Assembly (NCBI RefSeq): GCF_021533215.1
Contig: NZ_JAJNKA010000001.1
Coordinates: 248,001-312,000 of the forward strand
Reading direction: 5' to 3'
Length of the DNA: 64,000 bases
DNA from: Portibacter lacus
Lineage (GTDB): Bacteria; Bacteroidota; Bacteroidia; Chitinophagales; Saprospiraceae
Shown: positions 19,302 to 27,450 of the stretch, piece by piece
How the letters are laid out: each line of letters opens with the position of its first letter
How positions within the stretch are numbered: position 1 is the stretch's first letter
Notes under the pieces: model-generated
Told to the model about the DNA's origin: nothing
What the model saw: only the letters and a program-made list of their open reading frames with translations
Databases searched by the model: none
Made by a program: the position numbers and the translations under genes

Positions 19302-19307
19302 GTGCAT

Positions 19308-19604
19308 ATGAAAATTATAATTGAATCCCCTTTTACGATTGATGAAGCTTCTGACCAGCAAATTCGGGAGAAATTGCATAGTTTAGAAGAATTTAAAATG
19401 AATATTACTCAGGTATTTCTTTATTTTAAAATTGACGATGGTGAAGCGAATAAAGTAGCGAATTGTGAAATCGAAATTCACTTGCCTGGACCAGTAATTT
19501 TTGCTTCTGATGCAAATAAAGATTTTATGAAATCATTCCATAGTGCTTTTACTAAAGCTAAGCGTCAATTTCTGAAAAGAAAGGAAGTGCTAAAGAGTAA
19601 TTAG
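19308..19604 (+). CDS. hpf: HPF/RaiA family ribosome hibernation factor
   Basis: A 98-residue short-form ribosome-associated protein of the HPF/RaiA (YfiA) family. It shows the beta-alpha-beta-beta-beta-alpha pattern, ending in a basic helix (FTKAKRQFLKRKEVLK) that contacts 16S rRNA. It binds the 30S decoding region in stationary phase and blocks translation. A longer reading from a GTG at 19302 would add two residues; the ATG at 19308 is the more likely start. The gene is monocistronic and ends at a bidirectional terminator. Confidence 0.88.
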   Translation: MKIIIESPFTIDEASDQQIREKLHSLEEFKMNITQVFLYFKIDDGEANKVANCEIEIHLPGPVIFASDANKDFMKSFHSAFTKAKRQFLKRKEVLKSN

Positions 19605-19631
19605 TCTCGCTAGAATTAATATATAAGACAA

Positions 19632-19662
19632 AAAAAAAGCCCTGATTCAGGGCTTTTTTTAT
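19632..19662. terminator. Bidirectional intrinsic terminator
   Basis: A GCCCTGA/TCAGGGC stem is flanked by a run of A on the left and T on the right, so it works on both strands. It lies between convergent hpf and the DUF2383 gene. Confidence 0.9.
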
Positions 19663-19677
19663 ATCTATTATATGGTA

Positions 19678-20124
19678 TTAACCATACATTTCTTCTAATT
19701 CATCTACTCTTCTGAGTGTGTGTAAAACCGAGTTTCTTTGTGCTGTAATGATTCTTCTTATAGAATCAGGTAATTCACTATTTTCTAAGAATTCATTGTA
19801 ATCTTTCAGACTTGCCTCTTCTCCATTTTCAATTTCTTCTAAAATAGCCTCTTCTTTATCAACTGCAAAGAATGTTTTGAAATTTATCCAAGCTCTGTGC
19901 AAGTCACCCATCGTACTCGTTCCTTTATCAATCTCTCCCTCCATCTCTCTTAGGATATCTTTAATCTGGTGGCCGAAATTATATCTTTGGCTTGCTTTTC
20001 CTCTGTACAAGGCTGCTAGAACCTGATTGTTTGTTTCTTCGGCTGCTTTTTTGAATCCTTTCTCAGCGTCATAATTTTTAGCTAATAAGTCATTCAGTCC
20101 GTCTATAATCTTTGATTCATTCAT
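19678..20124 (-). CDS. PA2169/DUF2383 family four-helix-bundle protein
   Basis: A 148-residue ferritin-like four-helix bundle of the PA2169/DUF2383 type. The N-terminal LNDLLAKNYDAEKGFKKAAE and the second helix pair (DYNEFLENSELPDSIRRIIT) are family features. No signal peptide. Members are often stress-linked and sometimes lie near ferritins, as here. The role is not known. A hairpin lies just upstream at 20151-20171. Confidence 0.85.
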   Translation of the reverse strand: MNESKIIDGLNDLLAKNYDAEKGFKKAAEETNNQVLAALYRGKASQRYNFGHQIKDILREMEGEIDKGTSTMGDLHRAWINFKTFFAVDKEEAILEEIENGEEASLKDYNEFLENSELPDSIRRIITAQRNSVLHTLRRVDELEEMYG

Positions 20125-20142
20125 CTCTATAGTGTTTTTAGT

Positions 20143-20171
20143 TAAAAAATATGTTCTTTATTTAAGAACAT
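20143..20171 (-). terminator. Hairpin with T-run upstream of the DUF2383 gene
   Basis: An 8-bp perfect inverted repeat (ATGTTCTT / AAGAACAT, 5-nt loop) is followed on the minus strand by ATTTTTT. It is 77 bp after the nitroreductase stop and about 27 bp before the DUF2383 start. It reads as the nitroreductase terminator but could also act as an attenuator or operator for the downstream gene. Confidence 0.6.
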
Positions 20172-20247
20172 GAGTTGAATAAAATTGTACTTCTATATCA
20201 ACTCTTGTACTAATCATACCTTAATAAGAATGAAATTGTTCGATTTA

Positions 20248-20829
20248 TTATAGATTAAATGTTCCTTCGTTCACAATTTTCGACAACGAAATTCTTTGTC
20301 TTTCGGCTACTTCTGCTTTTTGTAGTTCTTCAGGTAATTTCTGAACATCGCCTCCATAATATCCAATGGCAATTGCAGTAGTTACATGAAAATCTTCTGG
20401 AATATTATAGACTTCATGTGCTTTTCTCCAGTTCACTCCAGCCATTTGATGAACAGCAATGCCCATGCTTTGTGCTTGTAATGAAAGATTTGATACTGCT
20501 AATCCTAAATCATGTAAAGCGTGAAAATTTTCTTTCCCATTATCAAATGTCTTTTTGTAAGCGGTCAATACTAGGATAGGTGCATTCGCAACCCAAGATT
20601 GGTTAAATTCAGCGAGACAGCTAAAAGCCTTGTCATATGCTTCTGTGCCTTTTAATGTGTACATGAATCGCCAAGGTTGTCCGTTGTTTGAGCTTGGTGC
20701 CCATCTTGCTGCTTCGAATAAAGTTTCGATTTGGGTTAGAGTGATTTCTTTGTCGCTAAATACTCTGGGGCTCCATCGATTAGCGATGTCTTTCGAGAGT
20801 TCGTACTTTGAATTTGCAGTTTTGCTCAT
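20248..20829 (-). CDS. Nitroreductase family protein
   Basis: A 193-residue FMN-dependent nitroreductase-fold oxidoreductase. FMN-binding features are RWSPRVFSDKEIT at the N-terminus and PSSNNGQPWRF near residues 45-55; the C-terminal GYYGG segment is also typical. Length is normal for the compact subgroup. Possible roles include reduction of quinones, nitro compounds or flavins. It diverges from ferritin, and a ferric or flavin reductase role is tempting but unproven. Confidence 0.9.
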   Translation of the reverse strand: MSKTANSKYELSKDIANRWSPRVFSDKEITLTQIETLFEAARWAPSSNNGQPWRFMYTLKGTEAYDKAFSCLAEFNQSWVANAPILVLTAYKKTFDNGKENFHALHDLGLAVSNLSLQAQSMGIAVHQMAGVNWRKAHEVYNIPEDFHVTTAIAIGYYGGDVQKLPEELQKAEVAERQRISLSKIVNEGTFNL

Positions 20830-21005
20830 ATAATTGTTTTTTGATGATATAATCCTACTTTGAATACAGCAATAAGCTATGATTTGTTTTGTTTACAAGG
20901 TGATTTTCTAATCATAAGTTTCTAATATAATAAGAATTGGTTATAGATTTTCTCTTGATTTCAAAGTTGTAAATGTATATTTGGTGGTTAATAAAACTGC
21001 GAAAT

Positions 21006-21521
21006 ATGTTATCAAAAAGAATTCAAGAAGCATTAAATAAACAAATTAAAATAGAAGCTGAATCTTCTCAAGTTTATCTTGCCATGGCATCATGGGCTGA
21101 GATTCAACCTGGAATAGATAATGTTACCTCTTTTTTCTATCAACACAGTGATGAAGAAAGACAGCATATGCTTAAGTTAATTCATTTTGTAAATGAGCGA
21201 GGTGGATTTGCAGCAGTACCTGCTTTGCCTCAGCCGCCGTTGACATTCCCATCGATCAAGCACGCATTTGCTGCGTTACTAAAGCACGAAGAGTTTGTGT
21301 CACAAAGTATAAACGATGTGATTGATATAGCCTTAGAAGAAAAGGATTACGCAACTCATAATTTCTTACAATGGTATGTTTCCGAGCAGATAGAAGAGGA
21401 AGCTTTAGCGCGGTCGCTGAATGATAAGTTAGAATTGATCGGAGATGATAAAGGAGGAATGTATTTATTTGATAGAGATATACTGATGTTATCTAGTAAC
21501 GTCGAAAGCAAAAAAGCTTAA
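21006..21521 (+). CDS. ftn: Non-heme ferritin
   Basis: A 171-residue ferritin. The longer open frame begins at 20973, but the ATG at 21006 (MLSKRIQEALNKQIKIEAES) matches the conserved family N-terminus. Ferroxidase ligands are seen as Glu in IEAESSQVYL, Glu and His in SDEERQHM, Glu in LKHEEF and QWYVSEQIEEE. It forms a 24-subunit iron store. The stop codon overlaps the stop of the opposite-strand microprotein, and the ferritin terminator lies inside that microprotein's frame. A heme-uptake locus follows nearby. Confidence 0.93.
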   Translation: MLSKRIQEALNKQIKIEAESSQVYLAMASWAEIQPGIDNVTSFFYQHSDEERQHMLKLIHFVNERGGFAAVPALPQPPLTFPSIKHAFAALLKHEEFVSQSINDVIDIALEEKDYATHNFLQWYVSEQIEEEALARSLNDKLELIGDDKGGMYLFDRDILMLSSNVESKKA

Positions 21522-21622
21522 GCGCATAGAGAACATTTCTTAGGGCAATTCTTACAATTAGATTTGCCCTTTTTTTTGTATTTTTTACAACATTTTTTCT
21601 TACAGCATTTCGTTTTGCTCAC
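21518..21622 (-). CDS. Cys/Lys-rich 34-residue microprotein
   Basis: Translating the minus strand from the GTG at 21622 gives a 34-residue protein beginning MSKTKCCKKKCCKKYKKK and ending KNCPKKCSLCA. It has 8 Cys (positions 6, 7, 11, 12, 23, 26, 30, 33) and 14 Lys. The GTG overlaps the stop of the upstream membrane-protein gene as GTGA, a classic translational-coupling arrangement. The paired and spaced Cys (CC, CC, CxxC, CxxC) suggest metal or Fe-S binding or redox chemistry, and the Lys suggest nucleic-acid or membrane contact. It ends opposite the ferritin stop, in a convergent overlap. The frame is directly visible; that it is expressed and its role are inferred. Confidence 0.6.
   Translation of the reverse strand: MSKTKCCKKKCCKKYKKKGKSNCKNCPKKCSLCA
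21542..21578 (+). terminator. Ferritin terminator
   Basis: A 7-bp stem (AGGGCAA / TTGCCCT, loop about 15 nt) is followed by eight or more T, 20 bp after the ferritin stop. The same bases read on the minus strand encode the middle of the Cys/Lys-rich microprotein. Confidence 0.82.
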
Positions 21623-22113
21623 TTGATAAATGTTTTTAAAAACATTGAATAATATACCGTTAAAATGCTAACGATGAAGCTAGCAGTCATAAGCCCTCCA
21701 CTAAGCATCACAATATAAGTCATCCACTCGACTTCATTCCAAATTAGGAAAATTCCTCCGAATGTTAATAAAACAGATATTAACGGTTCTACCATTAAAA
21801 AAGTTTTTAAGGTAGGATGAATATTACAAGTGTAAACGAGTAGCGCAAGGATGAAAAAGATGACAGACATGCTTAAGATATGCGTATGTATGATATTCAG
21901 CATTTCATGTTTGCTTTTCTTGAATTTCATTTCTTCAGCTTCCTCATTGTTTTCATTGCCATTGTAATTTTCTATGATTCCCGTTGCATTACTTGAAGTG
22001 GTTTCATTGACAAAGAATAAAGCAGAAAAGTATCCAACTGACAGGACTACCAAGAAAACTGAAATGAGCATTTTCAGAGGCATCGGAAATAATGTATTAT
22101 CCTTTATTTCCAT
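21619..22113 (-). CDS. Multi-pass membrane protein beside FMN-binding gene
   Basis: A 164-residue protein with one N-terminal and probably three further transmembrane segments (MLISVFLVVLSVGYFSALFF; ILSMSVIFFILALLVYT; the PLISVLLTFGGIFLIW region; and the C-terminal TASFIVSILTVYY). An acidic extramembrane loop (NGNENNEEAEEMK) follows the first segment, and HEMLNIIHTHILSM has histidines near the membrane that could bind heme or metal. It starts 2 nt after the FMN-binding gene and is coupled to the microprotein gene. Family not recognised with certainty; a membrane electron-carrier partner is plausible. Confidence 0.75.
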   Translation of the reverse strand: MEIKDNTLFPMPLKMLISVFLVVLSVGYFSALFFVNETTSSNATGIIENYNGNENNEEAEEMKFKKSKHEMLNIIHTHILSMSVIFFILALLVYTCNIHPTLKTFLMVEPLISVLLTFGGIFLIWNEVEWMTYIVMLSGGLMTASFIVSILTVYYSMFLKTFIK

Positions 22114-22115
22114 GA

Positions 22116-22643
22116 TTAAATGTTACCTTCTTGGTGAAGCTTATCTATTGATTCTAACAAATGATTTACAGCAGTAGTCATTCCTTTTACAGAGATGGTA
22201 GCGCCGGTAATTCCATCGACATCTTCTCCTAATTTAGGTCTATCGCTGAGGTCCATTCCGAAAAATTGTGATAACCATCGTTTAGCACCTATTTGCTTTC
22301 CATGAGTTTCCCTATAGATAAGCACTTTCGCATTGATGATTTTATATGCTGGATCAAATATCACCGCATAATCAAATACGTTTTTCATGCTAGGCGCTTG
22401 ATTCACGTAAAGATAACCTAGAAGCTTCTCTTCGGAATTCACTTCGAAAAGGCTGTTTTTCAGTTCTGCGCTGGTCTGGTTTTCGGCATCGTCCGAGATT
22501 TCTATGCCTTTTAATTCATATGATGTCGTTTCGAAAGTTAGCTCTACGGTTTTTTCAACCTTAGCGGTCAATTTTGCAGGCCAGGCTTTTTGAAAACCCG
22601 ATAACATCATAAGTAAAAAGCCTAATACTAAAAGTTGTCTCAT
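22116..22643 (-). CDS. Exported FMN-binding (flavinylated) protein
   Basis: A 175-residue protein with a signal peptide and an FMN-binding domain. The covalent flavinylation motif is visible near residues 143-150 as DGITGATIS, where the second Thr would carry FMN attached by the ApbE transferase. Such proteins carry electrons outside the cytoplasm. It abuts the DUF6607 gene (stop and start share a base at 22643) and the membrane protein gene, so the three are one operon. The electron acceptor is unknown; the heme-uptake genes across the divergent promoter suggest heme or iron reduction. Confidence 0.85.
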   Translation of the reverse strand: MRQLLVLGFLLMMLSGFQKAWPAKLTAKVEKTVELTFETTSYELKGIEISDDAENQTSAELKNSLFEVNSEEKLLGYLYVNQAPSMKNVFDYAVIFDPAYKIINAKVLIYRETHGKQIGAKRWLSQFFGMDLSDRPKLGEDVDGITGATISVKGMTTAVNHLLESIDKLHQEGNI

Positions 22644-23569
22644 TATTTTGTTTTAACAAGGTACTGATCGATTAACTCACCTACTTCCTTCTTATCCCAT
22701 GTTTTTCTGGAATAGAATAAATGCTCGAATAATTTCTTGTCATCCACTTCAGCATTCAGTTTAATATCTTGTTTTTCAGATAGTACATCATTCCATTTAT
22801 CTCTTACACCAACCCACATTGCTTTATTATCCTTCCACCATTTACTTGCTGAATCACAATCATTATCTGGTCTTTTCTTGTAGGTGTTATAACCTTTTTC
22901 TTGAACCAATAACACATCTTCTTTGCCATCTTCTCTGATGATTTTATCATTGTCTTGTTCATGTAGCCAGCCGTAATCCGTAATCTGAACTCTATTTCCT
23001 CTCTTCATGACGTTGTAATCACTTCTCTTAGAATATTCTCTTCTAGGAAGGGGAGAATCTGCCTTATTATACCAGGAGGAAATTCCATCTGCATGAACCC
23101 AAGTTGCAATTCCTGCATATCGTGGACTATCATCTACTTGATAGACATTCTGAGTCCAAGTACCTTTGACCTCTTTGTTTTTCAGTTTATTAAAAGACCA
23201 TTGGTTATCCTTGTCATATGTATAGATCTCATTGTTTTCATAGATCCAATCTTGCCTCCAGTGCTTAATAATCATTGAATCATTGATAATCAAAAGGTGT
23301 TGAATCACAATTTTGTCATCAGTTTCTTCGATTAATTCTGCCCACTCGAAAGCTGCGGATGTATAATCATATGCTTGTTCATAGTCAACTTCAGGAGCGA
23401 ATGTTTCGGTGTATTTGAATTCTACATCGTAGCAACCTAACATAGCTTTTATGGCTGCTTTGTCTTGAGCTTTTTGATTTGATTGGGCATTTAATGAAAC
23501 ACTAAAAGAGAACACAAGTAGTAGAAGTGAAGCAAATCTTTTAATGTTGGTTACCTGGTTGAGATTCAT
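22643..23569 (-). CDS. Secreted DUF6607-like protein
   Basis: A 308-residue secreted protein (signal peptide, cleavage near LNAQ at residue 29) that resembles the Bacteroidota DUF6607 family by its Trp/Tyr-rich repeats and blocks such as GCYDVEFKYTETFAP, HWRQDWIYEN and YGWLHEQDN. No enzymatic motif is apparent. First gene of the operon leading into the FMN-binding protein; it diverges from hmuY, and this association suggests heme or iron handling. The DUF number is from memory of the family and less certain than the architecture. Confidence 0.7.
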   Translation of the reverse strand: MNLNQVTNIKRFASLLLLVFSFSVSLNAQSNQKAQDKAAIKAMLGCYDVEFKYTETFAPEVDYEQAYDYTSAAFEWAELIEETDDKIVIQHLLIINDSMIIKHWRQDWIYENNEIYTYDKDNQWSFNKLKNKEVKGTWTQNVYQVDDSPRYAGIATWVHADGISSWYNKADSPLPRREYSKRSDYNVMKRGNRVQITDYGWLHEQDNDKIIREDGKEDVLLVQEKGYNTYKKRPDNDCDSASKWWKDNKAMWVGVRDKWNDVLSEKQDIKLNAEVDDKKLFEHLFYSRKTWDKKEVGELIDQYLVKTK

Positions 23570-23747
23570 CGTCTGATTGATTAATAAGTTGTATAATAGT
23601 TTGACATTCAGAGTGTAAGGACTTTCTTCTCTGTCATCAAATTGTAAAATATGCTCAAATATAAGAATAAATATTTCTTTATTAAGAATAAGTCTAAATA
23701 AAAATAATAGGTTTGCTCAAAATTATTTTACCATAAAAGACAACATT

Positions 23748-24995
23748 ATGATTTTCAGAATTTTACATTTTTTATTATTATTTATTGGATTCTCAATTGG
23801 GCTAGTCAATGGTCAGATTGATCAAGTTTCTGTCGGTGAGGGATATTCTAATCAGGCATACTATTCTTTATCCACAGGAGAAGTTACCGTATTAAGTAAT
23901 GAAGCTTGGGATATTGCTTTCACGAATCAAGGAGGTACAGATGCGGGAATACTAATTAATGAGTCGTCGACATCTGGTTCGGAAGCTATAGGATTATTTT
24001 TAACAGCGGAAACAGATTGGAATGTTGAGATTGTAGATGAAGGACAATTTCCTGATTCTATTAAAATATATAACTCAGAACAGAATTGGTCGGAAGGTGC
24101 ATTTAACAGTGTAAAAGACACGAGTAGCGTTTTGGATTTCGGCTGGGGGCTATATAATCCATCGAATCATGTTATTGAAGGCAATAGAATTTTTGTAATC
24201 AAAAAGCGAGATGGAGTTTTATTGAAATTTCAAGTTGAGAGCCTTAGTTCAGGGACATATACGTTCAAGTATGCTCATCTAGATGGATCTAATGAGCAAG
24301 TTAAGACAGTTTCAAAGAACAGTGAATTAGATAACTCACTAATATTATTTTCTCTAAATACAGGCGAAACGTTAGATATGCCGACTGATTTCGATTTAAT
24401 TTTCCAACGATATACAACAGACCTTGATGCTGGAGATGGAACGATTATTCCTTATACTGTGACTGGAGTGTTAAGTGGTCCAGGAGTAGAAGTAGCAAAA
24501 GCAGAAGGTGTAGATCCTGAAAATGTATTAGAAGCGGATTATGCAGACCAATATTCTAATAGTTTGACCGCAATAGGACACGATTGGAAGGGTTTTGACT
24601 TTGCTCTTGGTTGGGTCATTCCTGATGATCGGGCATACTTTGTGAAAAACAGCAAAGGTGAAAAGTACAAAATTGTTTTTTACGACTTTGAAGGTTCTTC
24701 CACTGGAACAACAACACTTGAAAAAACAGTTTTGTTAAGCTCAGCTATTTCAACTATAGATAATTCTAACATTGACATAAAGGTATATCCTAACCCATTC
24801 ACACACTCAGTAATTGTATCAACTGGAAGCGATAATGATGCTGAAGTTCAGTTGTACGATATTGAAGGAAAACTATTATTGTCGAAAAACTTTAATCGGC
24901 AGATCAAGCTAGAAACGGAAAATTTGATTAGTGGCCAGTATTTATTAAAAATCAGTCAAGATGATCATTTTATTACTAAGCAAATAATCAAATAA
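23748..24995 (+). CDS. hmuY: HmuY-family heme-binding surface protein with T9SS C-terminus
   Basis: A 415-residue protein: signal peptide, HmuY-like beta-domain (VSVGEGYSNQAYYSLSTGEV, EAWDIAFTN near the N-terminus) and a C-terminal T9SS sorting domain (IDIKVYPNPF through GQYLLKISQDDHFITKQIIK). HmuY proteins capture heme at the cell surface and pass it to a TonB-dependent receptor. The C-terminal domain predicts export and surface attachment by the type IX system. A TonB receptor gene follows two genes later in the same orientation. A hairpin at 25006-25037 separates this gene from the next. Confidence 0.85.
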   Translation: MIFRILHFLLLFIGFSIGLVNGQIDQVSVGEGYSNQAYYSLSTGEVTVLSNEAWDIAFTNQGGTDAGILINESSTSGSEAIGLFLTAETDWNVEIVDEGQFPDSIKIYNSEQNWSEGAFNSVKDTSSVLDFGWGLYNPSNHVIEGNRIFVIKKRDGVLLKFQVESLSSGTYTFKYAHLDGSNEQVKTVSKNSELDNSLILFSLNTGETLDMPTDFDLIFQRYTTDLDAGDGTIIPYTVTGVLSGPGVEVAKAEGVDPENVLEADYADQYSNSLTAIGHDWKGFDFALGWVIPDDRAYFVKNSKGEKYKIVFYDFEGSSTGTTTLEKTVLLSSAISTIDNSNIDIKVYPNPFTHSVIVSTGSDNDAEVQLYDIEGKLLLSKNFNRQIKLETENLISGQYLLKISQDDHFITKQIIK

Positions 24996-25005
24996 ATAAG
25001 TTCCT

Positions 25006-25037
25006 GTAGTGCATTGGCTTTCAAGTCAGTGCACTAC
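25006..25037 (+). promoter_or_regulatory. Hairpin between hmuY and the downstream receptor genes
   Basis: An imperfect 10-bp stem (GTAGTGCA and TG pairing with CA and TGCACTAC, one mismatch) begins 10 bp after the hmuY stop. It lacks a clean T-run, so it is more likely an mRNA-stabilising or attenuating hairpin giving more HmuY than receptor. Inference from position and structure. Confidence 0.5.
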
Positions 25038-25071
25038 TATTTAGTGGAGAATTAAGAGAAAATCTCAGCAT

Positions 25072-25377
25072 ATGTGCAATCATCAAGAAATTTGTAATTC
25101 TAATAGTGGGTCGGTAAGCATTTCTGATTGCTGTGAAACCTATCGAATCATGTTTAACAATATTGTTTTATTCCAGAATAGCATAAATTTTCATTGCTTT
25201 TATGAAAATGGCCAAGAATGCTATCATTCTGTAAAGAATGATCGTGAAAAAAACAAGCGAGATATTGTTTTCACGACCGTTATTGAAAATATCAAGCTGG
25301 CATTTTCAGTAAATGAAATTCGTGAATTATGGTATTTGTTAGAATCGGCTCATCTAGAATCTAAGAATTATGTATAG
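25072..25377 (+). CDS. Small Cys-containing protein (DUF6686-like)
   Basis: A 101-residue protein without a signal peptide. The N-terminus has Cys2, His4, Cys8 and a Cys-Cys pair at 20-21 (SDCCETYRIMF), with more Cys at about 43 and 50, suggesting metal or heme binding. It resembles the small Bacteroidota DUF6686 family, which I associate with TonB receptor genes. The ORF overlaps the receptor start by 8 nt. Possible roles are an iron- or heme-responsive regulator or a cytoplasmic heme-trafficking factor; neither is proven. Confidence 0.65.
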   Translation: MCNHQEICNSNSGSVSISDCCETYRIMFNNIVLFQNSINFHCFYENGQECYHSVKNDREKNKRDIVFTTVIENIKLAFSVNEIRELWYLLESAHLESKNYV

Positions 25378-27388
25378 ATTACTCGCATTTTTGATTTGCC
25401 TAACAATTTTTAGTAAGTTATTAGGACAAGAAGAGTCAGAGAACTTGGATACGATAGCTTTCAGTGTTGAAATGGAGGATTTTGTTGTTACTGGCCAATA
25501 TAGACCGACCCATTACAAGAAGGTTGTGCACAATATCGACATCATTGATAATAATGCCATTCTAAAAAGAGGAGCGTTAAGTTTAGAAAGTGCAATAAGT
25601 ATTTCTCCCGCTATCCGATTATATGAGGATCCAATATTGGGAACAACTATAAGAATGCGAGGAATTAGTTCAAGTAATGTAGCCATATTAATAGACGGCG
25701 TTCCAGTTATAGGTAGGCAAAATGGGAGTATCGATTTATCTCAAATTGCGATGCAGAATGTGGACAGAATAGAAGTGGTGGAAGGACCTCTCTCCAATAT
25801 TTATGGGAGTAATGCCGCTGGAGGAGTGATCAATATCATCACCAAAAAGTCTCAGTTGAATACTTTTGCCCTGAGTGTAGAGTCTCAATTAGAATCTATC
25901 GGAATTCAAAATCATATTGCAAATGTAGGTTACAAAGTAGGTAAGTTGAATTTGAAAGCATTTGGTCGATTTTATAAGTATGACCAATTTCCAAGTGATA
26001 GTTTGAGGTTATATGATGAAGGCGTGCCGAGATACCCATTTAATCCTAAAGTACAAAATGGGTATGGAGGATTAGTCAGATATGATTTTAATGAAGAGCA
26101 CAACTTAGTATTCAAGTATAACGGAAATAATGAACATGTAGAAGACCTTGGAAGTATTAAGAGGCCTAAATTTAATCCATATGCTAATGATTTATTCTAC
26201 CATACGAATAGGAACGACTTTTCCGCAATTTATAAGGGAAGGGTTAATTCAAAGTTTTTTATTGACGGTACTGCAGCATATAATTTGTATGATCGGGTAA
26301 AAGAAGATACTCGGTATTACTTAGAAACTCAGGATTTCGATCATGAGTTTAAATCTGCTGATACCACCCTTTTTAGGACCTACTTTTCTAGATTGAATAC
26401 CGCATATATTATAGATGATAATTGGTCATTAATGAGTGGGTTTAATTACAATCATGAATCTGGTGCTGGGGATAGAATTGTATCGGAGAATAAACGAGAT
26501 AGTACTACCGCAATTTCTCAAGAAGCTGCTATATACTCAGAGATAACTTGGAAAGCAATTGACGATTTTCAATTGGTATTATCTGGAAGATGGACGATTC
26601 ATAGCCTCTATAAAAACAGAGTAACACCTAGTCTTCAGTGGAAATACGATATTAGTAAGAGGTGGGCTATTAAAGGTGGCTATGCCCAAGGGTATAGAAG
26701 TCCTTCTTTGAAAGAACTATACCTGGAATTCATTGATATTAATCATAACATCGTGGGAAATACCTCACTTGAACCGGAAATCTCTCATGATATTCAGAAT
26801 ACTCTTCATTATAATTCCGAAAATGGATGGAATGGGGGCATAAACGTTTATTTCACACAGATAAATAATAGGATTAATTTGACAGAGACTGAAACCCTAA
26901 AATTCATTTACGATAATATAGATCAATATAAAGTATTTGGAATTCAGCCTAAAATCTCCTATGAAACTGAAAAAATTACCGTTCAATCAGCTGCAAGTTT
27001 AGGATCATGGGCAACTAATATTGAGCAGAATGACGCTCCGAAGTATGGAAATGTGGTTGATATGAACAACTCCATTTCATACGAAATTCCAAAAGCAAAG
27101 GTTGGATTATTGTTAAATCATAGGCTTGTTGGTGGCCAACCCATTTATAGATTAGAAGAAGAGGAGGTGTCTGTTAGTCGCATAGCTTCTTACAATATGA
27201 TGGACATTACGATGAATCGATCTTTTTATAAAAATAGGATTTTGATTGTCGGCGGGGTGAAAAATTTGCTAAATGTTCAGAGAACGGATATCACAAGTGG
27301 TACGAGTACTGGAGCACATACATCATCAGGATCTAATGCAATAAGTCAAGGAAGATCTTGGTTCGTAAAACTTAGATTGTCTATGTAA
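25370..27388 (+). CDS. TonB-dependent receptor, HmuR-like
   Basis: A 672-residue outer-membrane receptor: signal peptide (cleavage near LLGQ), TonB-box region (DTIAFSVEMEDFVVTGQ), plug domain (RMRGISSSNVAILIDGVPV, VEVVEGPLSNIYGSNAAGGVINIIT) and a 22-strand-type barrel ending SWFVKLRLSM. Size fits heme, siderophore or cobalamin receptors rather than SusC. Its place after HmuY and the small Cys protein makes heme the best candidate ligand. It overlaps the upstream ORF, showing co-translation. Confidence 0.9.
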   Translation: MYRLLAFLICLTIFSKLLGQEESENLDTIAFSVEMEDFVVTGQYRPTHYKKVVHNIDIIDNNAILKRGALSLESAISISPAIRLYEDPILGTTIRMRGISSSNVAILIDGVPVIGRQNGSIDLSQIAMQNVDRIEVVEGPLSNIYGSNAAGGVINIITKKSQLNTFALSVESQLESIGIQNHIANVGYKVGKLNLKAFGRFYKYDQFPSDSLRLYDEGVPRYPFNPKVQNGYGGLVRYDFNEEHNLVFKYNGNNEHVEDLGSIKRPKFNPYANDLFYHTNRNDFSAIYKGRVNSKFFIDGTAAYNLYDRVKEDTRYYLETQDFDHEFKSADTTLFRTYFSRLNTAYIIDDNWSLMSGFNYNHESGAGDRIVSENKRDSTTAISQEAAIYSEITWKAIDDFQLVLSGRWTIHSLYKNRVTPSLQWKYDISKRWAIKGGYAQGYRSPSLKELYLEFIDINHNIVGNTSLEPEISHDIQNTLHYNSENGWNGGINVYFTQINNRINLTETETLKFIYDNIDQYKVFGIQPKISYETEKITVQSAASLGSWATNIEQNDAPKYGNVVDMNNSISYEIPKAKVGLLLNHRLVGGQPIYRLEEEEVSVSRIASYNMMDITMNRSFYKNRILIVGGVKNLLNVQRTDITSGTSTGAHTSSGSNAISQGRSWFVKLRLSM

Positions 27389-27450
27389 ATGTTAGTGATT
27401 TGGATAAAAGCTAGGTTAATGTCTAGATTAGAAAGATATAAGTGGTGATT

